Source of the DNA: Acrasis kona
Taxonomy: Eukaryota; Heterolobosea; Eutetramitea; Acrasida; Acrasidae
NCBI GenBank assembly: GCA_026419775.2
Contig: JAOPGA020001647.1
Location: forward strand, 1-29,059
Direction: 5' to 3'
DNA length: 29,059 bases
The notes below the pieces were generated by a model. The model worked only from the letters and a program-made list of their open reading frames with translations, made no database searches and was not told where the DNA came from. The number at the start of each line of letters is the position of its first letter. The first letter of the stretch is position 1. Positions 9,429 to 17,156 of the stretch are shown piece after piece. Position numbers and translations under genes: made by a program.

Positions 9429-11753
9429 TTAATTTGAATATTTCAACATTAGTATCATGTCCTGGAATGTTGATTTACTAACACCAGATGTAATCTGGAA
9501 GAATTCAACTTGTTGTTGTAGATCAGTAATCCTAGAATCCAAATCCTTGATCCTACCCTCATACACCCTCTTCAAATCCACCACCCTAGCATTATGTACA
9601 TCTTTCAAACTACTGATAGCATCCACGCTTGTACGCACCACTCTCAACGAATCAATTTTATCGTTATGAACGCCCAAATCGCTCACTTGATTCAAATACT
9701 TTTCTTCCTCTGCTCGATGCCTCAATATATCATCCCTATCTGCATTTCTAATGTGCCATGGACTCATTTGTGGAGTACCTGGGGTAGCGGAGATGGTTTC
9801 ATGTGCCTTGAGCCTTTGTGGTGTCGCGTTAAAATCATCTTGATCATCAAAAAAGACTGCACTAGAGGGAGTGGTGGGCAATGACGCAGTATCGCTGTGT
9901 CTATCGCTGAATATGTTCTGATTGGTGACGGTGCTGATGATGCTGTTGGCTATTCGCTTCCTCTTTGCAGACATTTGTGAGAAGGTTGATAGATAACTAT
10001 ACTTGTATTGTTTTTTATGGTAGTGGCGCCTGCTCACCACTGCTGAAATGTGAAATCTAAACTTTCTGCGTGGAACAGTAGCTATGCGTATATCTGGTTG
10101 AGACATGTACATGACGTCATTGTACTGCTCCATCAAATCCATCATCCTGGAGAGTATTACTCTTGATTCCTCCTTATCGTGTGCCTTCTCAGCTAGATAA
10201 GCATCAATGTTCGATTGGTCACCGCTGCCAAGTAGTTCCTGATCAGGGTCCAGCTCATCTTGTGCTCGATAGTCATCAATGTTGGTTTGTAGCCTAATGT
10301 TTTGTACCTGTGATAGTTCGGATATGCAATAGGCCATTCTTTCCATGATATGCCTCGCATCTCTGCTCCTCTGAATATCGTTCTTGAAAAACTTCCACTG
10401 TTGTTTTTGACTCTTCGATAGCTCCAGCTTTCTTGACAAGGAAACATCCAGTTGCTGAGCAAGGTTGATCCAACCATCTTGCATGGTGCCATCGAATCGC
10501 TTCATGAGATGCATCATGTGGACGTGCATGGAATTTAGTTTGGAGAGCACTTGCTTGTCGCTCTTAATGTTCGGATGTTGAATCACGTCGCCTAGCACCT
10601 GACTAAACCACTCTAGCTTGTTGCTGGCAGTCTTCATTCCCTCGCTAACTCTTACTCCTAGGTTGTTGATCTCCACGTTGTTGGTTTGAACGTCGATTTG
10701 ATGCTGTTGTGCTTTGACTTGTTCAAATCTCATGATTGTATCCGATAGCTTATCGTATAGATTCGCAGCATATTTTTCAAAGTAGGCGCACTTTTCGCTC
10801 AGCTTTTCGCTCTTGTCCTTGTATTCTTCTGATAGCGCCTTGTAGTATGCGATGCGTGGCTCCAATACCTTTTGAATGTATTCATCTAGCTCTGACACTT
10901 GTTTCTTGTATATTTCGGTTTCGATTACCTTGTGGTCGTATTGCTTCATGACCTGTCTGAATGCCATAAAATCATAATTATAGTCCAGTTCCTTTTCTTC
11001 ATCGATTCCACATTGAAGGATGCGCTGTAGCCTTTCTGCTTGTTTCTTTTGTTCTGATTCTTCCTCATGTTTGTGATTAGGTAGAATGGTGTGGATTTTG
11101 TAGGTCGCAGCTGGTTCAAAGTGAAAGATTAGATTGAAGAATTCAGTCAACCTCCAGTACATGTCGCTGACTTTTCGATAGAATTTACTGCACAAGAGAA
11201 TGAGGTCGCTCACGATTTGGTATGGCATGCTCAATTTCATGGGTGGTCCTTTGCTGAACGATTGATTGGTGAAAACTCCTGTCAGCGTAATTCCCTCTGT
11301 GCAGGACATTTCTAATAGTACATCCTTGAATGCTAGCAAATCGTATACGTTGCCACTAAGTTCAGTCAGTATTCTTTTGAGTTCCGTGCGAAGGGCTACC
11401 ATTTTACGGTAGTGTTGCACCTTGTCGAGCTTCCAATTCTCAACGTAGGTGGTGCTGTACTTTGCGGTGTCGTATTGTTTTAGACTTTCTTGGTATAGCT
11501 CATTGAGTGTTTTTAGTTGTTGGGAAGGTGCAAGATCCATTCTAAAATTACCGATCCCATGTTTGTCGTCAGAATCATCCGAATCATTTTCGAAATCTTC
11601 GCTAAATGATTTTTGGAAATGTATGTTCAGGTCTGTATCCTTTTTACTGTTTCTAACGCCAACATTTATAGTTGGATTTGTACTTGGCGGTGTATTGACG
11701 GAGGGCTCTTTGAATCTTACACCATGAGCTGAGGGCTCTCTCGGAGCATTCAT
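9429..11753 (-). CDS. Uncharacterised large coiled-coil protein
   Basis: A 774-residue uninterrupted frame from ATG 11753; the track-like upstream TTG at 11762 is not needed. I recognise no family. The N-terminal 80 residues are polar and acidic (DFENDSDDSDD). About 75-250 are predicted helical with hydrophobic clusters (MPYQIVSDLILLCSKFY; LTEFFNLIFHFEP). About 270-560 look like long amphipathic helices rich in Lys, Glu and Gln. After a basic patch (ATVPRRKFRFHISAVVSRR; SAKRKRIAN) there is a Ser/Thr-Pro-rich stretch with several TP/SP sites (TPSSA, TPQRL, TPGTPQMSP), possible CDK/MAPK targets by inference. A final coiled coil lies at about 700-760. No membrane segment. Its start codon is 90 bp from that of GPHR on the other strand, so they share a promoter region. 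It may continue into 8642-9419 through a 28-nt intron (total about 1027 residues). Confidence 0.8.
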   Translation of the reverse strand: MNAPREPSAHGVRFKEPSVNTPPSTNPTINVGVRNSKKDTDLNIHFQKSFSEDFENDSDDSDDKHGIGNFRMDLAPSQQLKTLNELYQESLKQYDTAKYSTTYVENWKLDKVQHYRKMVALRTELKRILTELSGNVYDLLAFKDVLLEMSCTEGITLTGVFTNQSFSKGPPMKLSMPYQIVSDLILLCSKFYRKVSDMYWRLTEFFNLIFHFEPAATYKIHTILPNHKHEEESEQKKQAERLQRILQCGIDEEKELDYNYDFMAFRQVMKQYDHKVIETEIYKKQVSELDEYIQKVLEPRIAYYKALSEEYKDKSEKLSEKCAYFEKYAANLYDKLSDTIMRFEQVKAQQHQIDVQTNNVEINNLGVRVSEGMKTASNKLEWFSQVLGDVIQHPNIKSDKQVLSKLNSMHVHMMHLMKRFDGTMQDGWINLAQQLDVSLSRKLELSKSQKQQWKFFKNDIQRSRDARHIMERMAYCISELSQVQNIRLQTNIDDYRAQDELDPDQELLGSGDQSNIDAYLAEKAHDKEESRVILSRMMDLMEQYNDVMYMSQPDIRIATVPRRKFRFHISAVVSRRHYHKKQYKYSYLSTFSQMSAKRKRIANSIISTVTNQNIFSDRHSDTASLPTTPSSAVFFDDQDDFNATPQRLKAHETISATPGTPQMSPWHIRNADRDDILRHRAEEEKYLNQVSDLGVHNDKIDSLRVVRTSVDAISSLKDVHNARVVDLKRVYEGRIKDLDSRITDLQQQVEFFQITSGVSKSTFQDMILMLKYSN

Positions 11754-11843
11754 AATACCCAATGATTAAAGTAACAATAAAATGTCCGACTTCGTCTTTA
11801 GTGTGAAGGTAAAATAAATTCTTGGAATTGTAATGATTTTGTA

Positions 11844-13368
11844 ATGGGATTGCTTGACACTGCGTTCCTTTTTGGATCTTTTGTGGCATTCTTCAGACTT
11901 GGAGTATTCATATGTGAGCAACTTTTTTTGAGGCCTGGGAGGATAATGACAACTGCTAACGTGATATCGCGCCTCATTTTTTCGTACACATTCGCACTTT
12001 CTTTATGCATTTTTGAGATGGTCATTTTAGAATTACTTTCTTTGTTGGATCCTGAGTAAGACATCATTTTACCAGCAGCAGCTCAAATCATTTAGCACCA
12101 GAAAAACAGCTTGGAGATTCTACTTCACAACAATGATCTTATCTCTAATTGTAATTCTACCTTTATATCAAATATTCTTGTTTGCCTACGATTATGGTGC
12201 AAGAAACAAATATTCGATACCAATTACACTTATTATATATATGATTTATCTCGTTTCTTTTTGGAAACTTACAAAGCCATTGTATGAAGATGAGAATACC
12301 TCCCCAGACTTATTGGATGATGCCATGGAAAGATTAGGAGTTGTCGGTGTGACTGTGATCGCCTTGTTGAGCGGCTTTGGATCCGTTAGTATGCCTGTCA
12401 CTTATCTCACACCTCTTTTAATCACGTATGTTACATTCGACATGCTATTTACTTGATTAGAAAAAATTCATCCGCAACGAGTCAAATTGACCTTATTGAG
12501 AGGAAACTACAAAAAACTCTGGACATCATTTGTATAAGAAAGCGTAATATTGCATTGGCGAAAAGAAAGATTGAAGAAAATGTTCCCATTCAAAACAACA
12601 ACAATCCCGGGTTGTTCGGACGAATTACCGGTGCATTCTCTGGAGGACCTACTAATAACGTTAAAAATCTCGAAAAGGACATTTCAGAGTGGTCGGATGA
12701 GGTTAGTTCGCTTGAGAGTGTGAGCGAGGACATTTTTGCAGAACTCCAATCAGCGTGTCAAGACGCAGATCAATACACTTTCTCCAAAAGTCTCAAAGGA
12801 AGACTGTTTCAACTTGTTGGTTGCTTTTTTAGTGTTTATGGTGTGTACAAAGTCATCATGTCCATGTTTACAATATTATTTGTCAAAGAGGATGCAGCTA
12901 AAAATAAAGTTGATCCCGTCACTCGCATCTTGAGTGTTGTTGGTAAAAATTTACACACCGATACCGATTTGGTCTATTGGTCCCAGCAACTTTCTTTTAT
13001 CTTCATTTTTGTGATTATCATATTGTCTGTCAGATCCCTCTTGATCAACCTCCAGAAAGTATTCAAGTTCTTGTTGAGAAAAGTATCGCCAAGCACCATT
13101 ATCGTGTTCTTTAGTGAAATAATGGGTATGTATCTCATAGCCTCTGTCATGCTGCTCAGAGGTAATTTACCCTACAAACAAAGGTAAGCGCAGTATGAAC
13201 ATGGTTTTGTTTGATGATTGCAGAGAAATTATATCAGAGCATATGGGTGCGGTACAATTTCACTTTTTCCAAAGGTGGTTTGATGCTTTGTTCATTGTAA
13301 GTGCAGTGCTAAGTATTGTTGTATTCTTCTTGTTCAATAAGACCAAAGCATACATGGGAGGAATTTAA
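11844..13368 (+). CDS. GPR89: Golgi pH regulator (GPHR/GPR89) family membrane protein
   Basis: Known relatives are multi-pass anion channels of the Golgi/ER needed for lumen acidification (plant GTG1/2 are homologues). Exons 11844-12425, 12461-13183 and 13224-13368 with introns of 35 and 40 nt give about 482 residues, close to the 455 of the human protein. Matches to the family include the N-terminal membrane region (FSYTFALSLCIFEMVILE), the hallmark LLSGFGSVSMPVTY, a central coiled coil (IERKLQKTLDIICIRKRNIA), FQLVGCFFSVYGVYKVIMS, DPVTRILSVV, the segment EIMGMYLIASVMLLRGNLP and the end QFHFFQRWFDALF. The frame changes by one base near 12045-12055: the upstream frame ends at TAA 12057-12059, while the next frame is open right through it. 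A 20-26-nt intron there would not restore frame, so I favour one extra G in TTGGATCC. It converges with the CorA gene. Confidence 0.92.
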
Positions 13369-13504
13369 AAAAATGCAAATGTAATTTATAAATGTATCAC
13401 ACAAATCTAATAATAAAACACATTGTTTATTACAAGCGAATGTCATCAAACCTCACAGAACAGCACATCAATCAAATCATTTTCAAACACTCCAGAGTAT
13501 ATGC

Positions 13505-14854
13505 TTATTCAAGATTCGAAAATACATTGATACGGTTTGTATTACTAATTTCAATCACTCTACCTCTTGCAAACACATTCAACACAAACACAATAAACAG
13601 CATCAAACCACATATTCCCATGAACCAAGTGTGATTTAAATAAGCATCACCAAATTGCCAAAACCCAGGCATACCACCACTATTCATTCCCCATACACCA
13701 GCTACGAGCGCAAATGGCGAAAGAGTTGCAATACCCAATGCTGCCCTACGAGATGCTACTTTTATTTTTTCTCTTGATATTTTTCTGTCGAGTTCAATCT
13801 TGGCCATGGTATAAGCATGTGCACTTTGAACACCTTCTAGTGCTGCCTCCAACCTCTCCACTGCACTCGACAACCTCTCCGAGGCGTCCCTCAGGTGAGT
13901 GCTACTGTTCACGGTGATGATTCCATGCGATCGATAACTTTTCATTTTTAAAACTACATCTCTCTTTACCATCATGCTCCTCATCAATCCACCAATATTC
14001 TTTTTTGCATATCCTATTCTGCTAATGAGATCGAATCGTTCTTTTGGTTTCAAATCCACAACAAGTTCATCAATTGTTTCTGATTCTAATATGGCAGCGT
14101 CAACGTGTGTCATGTGAGTATCGATTACTGCGTCAATTAATGCGTGAAGTGGCCAGTTGGAATTGGGAAGGATTGAGCGCTTAATGTTATTGTTTATGTT
14201 TTGTTCGAAAGAGGTGAGCCTGTATAATACGTTTTCTAATCCCTCTAGCGGTCCGTCTCTCACGGTAATAATGTGATCTTCAAAAACGATAATGTTGAGT
14301 CGGATGGTGTTGTGATCTACTCCCAAGCCTTTTAATAAAATTCTACAATAATCTCCGAATTGTTCTGATTTTTCAATGCAAAACGAGTCTTCCATCAGCT
14401 CCTCAATTGTGAGTGGATGTAAATTAAATTTGTGCTGCATCGCTGTTAGGTCGTCGTTTGATGGATTCTGAATGTCAATCCACATGGGCTCTATTTCTGC
14501 CTCGTCAGTATCCTCAACATTCGCCCTACTCCGCAATGCTCTCGATAAATGTCTCCACAGTCGTTTGAACGAATCAAAAGCTCGGCATTCGTAATTCAAG
14601 CCAATCACCATGAACCTAGTTCCCGATTTTGAAATTGTGAGCAACATATCCATCAAATTAGTGCCTGACTCTGGCATCACATTCCCCTTATATAATATCT
14701 CAGTAGGTTCATGGTACGGAATATCATCTCCAAACACTCTTGTGTTAATGGCAGAACTCTGTCTTTGATGCTTTGTTTCTGGGGAGTTGTTGTCATGCGG
14801 AGAGGGTTCTATCACGGACTCAAGGACATCAATCACTAACAAATCAGTGTCCAT
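13505..14854 (-). CDS. CorA-like magnesium transporter
   Basis: Divalent cation (mainly Mg2+) channel of the CorA/Alr1/Mnr2 superfamily. A 449-residue single exon; ATG 14854 is chosen because the upstream TTG is not a normal start. A hydrophilic N-terminal domain carries the typical MWIDIQNPSNDDLTAMQHKF and LHPLTIEELMEDS segments, followed by long helices up to about 370. TM1 ends in the family signature GMN at 389-391 (VWGMNSGGMPGFW), then a short loop and TM2 (FMGICGLMLFIVFVLNVF). The loop after GMN has GDAYLNHTW rather than the acidic MPE type of bacterial CorA, so the ion preference is an assumption. It lies 39 bp after the IK stop in the same direction. Cell location, plasma membrane, vacuole or mitochondrion, cannot be read from the sequence; no clear targeting peptide. 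Confidence 0.93.
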   Translation of the reverse strand: MDTDLLVIDVLESVIEPSPHDNNSPETKHQRQSSAINTRVFGDDIPYHEPTEILYKGNVMPESGTNLMDMLLTISKSGTRFMVIGLNYECRAFDSFKRLWRHLSRALRSRANVEDTDEAEIEPMWIDIQNPSNDDLTAMQHKFNLHPLTIEELMEDSFCIEKSEQFGDYCRILLKGLGVDHNTIRLNIIVFEDHIITVRDGPLEGLENVLYRLTSFEQNINNNIKRSILPNSNWPLHALIDAVIDTHMTHVDAAILESETIDELVVDLKPKERFDLISRIGYAKKNIGGLMRSMMVKRDVVLKMKSYRSHGIITVNSSTHLRDASERLSSAVERLEAALEGVQSAHAYTMAKIELDRKISREKIKVASRRAALGIATLSPFALVAGVWGMNSGGMPGFWQFGDAYLNHTWFMGICGLMLFIVFVLNVFARGRVIEISNTNRINVFSNLE

Positions 14855-14893
14855 CAAAAGTATTTTAAACTATTGTAAACCAAAAGCGATTTT

Positions 14894-16333
14894 TTATTCA
14901 CTCTTCTTTTTCTTCTTTTTACTTGAACCATCATCTTGATTATTCTTCATCTCTGTTGCAAAATCATCACCATACTTTCTCTTAAAAACATTCTCCATTT
15001 GTTGCCACTCGATGTTTGCCTTTTGTTTCTTTTCATTCACAGCCTTCCTTACTCCAGCCCTTTTACCTTCCTCTTGTCTACCGCCGCCACGACCACCTCG
15101 ACCACGACCACGAGATGCTCTTCCACCTCGTTCTTCACCCTCTAGTTCTTTGAGCTCCTTGAATGAGTCCTGAAGTGATGAATTTCTCATCACATATTCA
15201 TCATCAGGACTTTCCACACCACTATCATAGTCCATCATGACCTCACTATTGGGATTTGATGGTTCGTCGGCCATGGCAGTAGGGGCGCTTTTGATGAGCG
15301 GGTTCTTGAATAACGCTGCATATCCTGTTTCATAGTCCTTTTTACTGAACTTTTGTTGCGTTCGTTGCTCTGCGATTCTATTTTGCTCGGCTCTTGCTTG
15401 TTTTACTTTTTCGAGTAGTTGTTGTTGTTGTTGTGATGTGAGGAAGGAATTGGGATGTGATTCTGATGATGCGATGGATGAAGATGATGATGGTGGCGGA
15501 GTAGATGAAGAGTCATGAGTTGGTGTTGGTGGCGATTGGTCTGATTTGTATTCTACTTCACAAACGTATTCCTCGTCGGCATCATCGTCATCACCAAAGA
15601 TGTTTGAACCACATTCTTGCTTGATGCGCTCTGCTTCTTCTTGCTTTTTGATCTTATCCAATTGTTGTTGACGAAGTATTTGGCCGCTCTTCACTTGAAA
15701 GTATGCTTGGGAATCTTGGTTCATCTTTTCTAATTTCCCAATAATGTTGCTCAACTCTAACGTTATGGATTTTGGTGTCTCGTATTGATTTTCGTTCAAA
15801 ATGATTCTTTCTTCTATTTTGGACTTGGTCAATGACTTGACTTTTACGCGAGGTATGTCGCTGTAAATGGAATTTGATGACTTCCGTGCACCATCATACG
15901 CATAGGTTACAGTGTTATTCCGAAAAATGTTTTGGGTGTCGCTCGCATCAATAATACCCCGGGTCACGTTGTATACATTCCGTGCTAATGTTGATTTAAA
16001 CTGTATTGATGCTTTTGCACTCACTTTGGATGTATTACCTGGAGCTTGCTCAAGCTTTTGTTTGAGTATTTCTTCTAGTTCGTCTGCATCAACACCCCCG
16101 TCAGACTCTTCTTCGGATTCTTCTTGTGGTTCATCTTCAACAACAATACCACGTCGTCTTTCATCCGCACGATCTCGGTATTTCGATTTTTGAGTAGGTT
16201 GGTTTTTTGTTGGATTTGGTTGGTTTTTTATTTGATGCTCGTTTGAATTACGATGTCGATGTTGTGGAATTCTTTGTGTTGGTGCGGCTTGATTGATTAG
16301 GTTTTTAAAGTCATCATTTGTTAGGTTGGACAT
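14894..16333 (-). CDS. IK: RED/IK-like spliceosomal protein
   Basis: RED (IK) is a component of the spliceosomal B complex acting with SMU1 in activation. This 479-residue single-exon protein matches the family at the N-terminus LTNDDFKNLINQ, at KYRDRADERRRG, at a RNVYNVTRG segment followed by the VTYAYDG...SDIP region, at SNIFGDDDD and at a C-terminal KANIEWQQMENVFKRKYG. Between these it differs: I do not find the KGLDFALL segment of animal RED. It has a glutamine/serine-rich middle (about 290-340), and an RGG-rich patch (SRGRGRGGRGGGRQ, about 415-430) precedes the C-terminus. The end is poly-Lys. Identity is based on motif order, moderately strong. Its start codon is 45 bp from that of CZIB on the opposite strand. 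Confidence 0.82.
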   Translation of the reverse strand: MSNLTNDDFKNLINQAAPTQRIPQHRHRNSNEHQIKNQPNPTKNQPTQKSKYRDRADERRRGIVVEDEPQEESEEESDGGVDADELEEILKQKLEQAPGNTSKVSAKASIQFKSTLARNVYNVTRGIIDASDTQNIFRNNTVTYAYDGARKSSNSIYSDIPRVKVKSLTKSKIEERIILNENQYETPKSITLELSNIIGKLEKMNQDSQAYFQVKSGQILRQQQLDKIKKQEEAERIKQECGSNIFGDDDDADEEYVCEVEYKSDQSPPTPTHDSSSTPPPSSSSSIASSESHPNSFLTSQQQQQLLEKVKQARAEQNRIAEQRTQQKFSKKDYETGYAALFKNPLIKSAPTAMADEPSNPNSEVMMDYDSGVESPDDEYVMRNSSLQDSFKELKELEGEERGGRASRGRGRGGRGGGRQEEGKRAGVRKAVNEKKQKANIEWQQMENVFKRKYGDDFATEMKNNQDDGSSKKKKKKSE

Positions 16334-16378
16334 TCAACTTTTGGAATTGATTGTAAACAAAGCAACTTCAACTCAAGA
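16334..16378. promoter_or_regulatory. 45-bp bidirectional promoter space between IK and CZIB
   Basis: Only 45 bp separate the start codons of two divergent genes, so both 5' UTRs and core promoters must be in this space or overlap the neighbouring coding or intron sequence. No TATA word is seen. Confidence 0.6.
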
Positions 16379-16994
16379 ATGCCTGTAAGAACCACTTGTT
16401 GGATATTTTCAAACTAACGATTTAGAAACAGCAATTACAAGTGCGATTTGAAGCAGAAAATGTGGCAGAAGTGTACATTGACGATGTCGAAGACTTTTCC
16501 TGGAAAATCAAGGTTAAGTGTGGAAGTTGCAATACCGAGTCAGACTTTATTTTTTTACAAGCAAATGAGCAGGTAGAGCAAGAAGGCTCTCGTGGTGTTA
16601 CAAACTTGTTGTATAAGTGCACTTTTTGTTCGCGTTCCGGATCCATCGATGTTGATCCCAAATCATACAAACCAATCCAGGTGGATTCTGCAGGGTACTT
16701 CATAAAAATACTAATTATTTTACTAATGGTACAATAGACAAAAATATCAACCACTCATCACTTTTGAAGTAAGCATTTTAGCAAAACCACAACTGTAACA
16801 TGAATTAGTGCAGAAAGGGAGTCGAAATAGTTTCATGGGACCCAGTTGGCGCCCAAGGAGTATCTTGCAAGGGTTCTTCTGGTACAACGTTTGAAGTTGA
16901 TTTGAGCGAAGGAACAGAATGGAGTGATTATGATCAGGAAGAAGAACAATCTATCGGGATCTACAAAATAGAGAGCCAACTTGTAAAAGTATAA
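16379..16994 (+). CDS. CZIB: CZIB (C1orf123/DUF866) CXXC zinc-binding protein
   Basis: A small conserved eukaryotic zinc protein whose cellular role is poorly known. Four exons (16379-16384, 16426-16694, 16738-16768, 16809-16994) separated by introns of 41, 43 and 40 nt give 163 residues against 160 in human. The first exon is only ATG CCT, six coding bases, and joins in frame to KQQLQVRFEAENV. Two CXXC knuckles, VKCGSCNTES and YKCTFCSRSGS, are present at the expected spacing. The conserved core FSWKIKVKCG, the segment YQPLITFECRKGVE and the C-terminal motif WSDYDQEEEQSIGIYKIES match the family. The third junction uses the AG at 16807-16808; the more obvious CAG six bases on (16812-16814) would break frame. 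All splice assignments keep the frame and the family alignment, so confidence is high. Confidence 0.93.
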
Positions 16995-17083
16995 CACTAT
17001 CATTAAATCATCAGTTGTTCTATAACTTCGTCTTGCAATTCTCTTTCTTTGAAATTTTCTTGAGCTTTGGACAACTTATAATT

Positions 17084-17103
17084 TTTCGCGCCCAGTTTGG
17101 CGC
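17084..17103 (+). promoter_or_regulatory. Tandem E2F-type sites upstream of condensin CAP-D2
   Basis: TTTCGCGC (17084-17091) and TTTGGCGC (17096-17103) both match the E2F consensus TTTSSCGC exactly. They are in the same orientation, 12 bp start to start, and 54-73 bp upstream of the CAP-D2 ATG. The setting, a mitotic chromosome gene, suits E2F/DP control. Binding itself is inferred. Confidence 0.55.
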
Positions 17104-17156
17104 CATCCTGGAACAACGTTCAGAAATTTAACAACACAACCAAAACTTCAGGTGAC

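Noticed and set aside
11653-12067. Minus-strand ORFs overlapping the GPHR start
   Set aside because: They are antisense to the conserved GPHR N-terminus and have no family features.
12056-12081. A 20-26-nt intron in GPHR (GTAAG to CAG)
   Set aside because: All three possible AG acceptors give the same wrong phase, and the next frame is open through the region without splicing.
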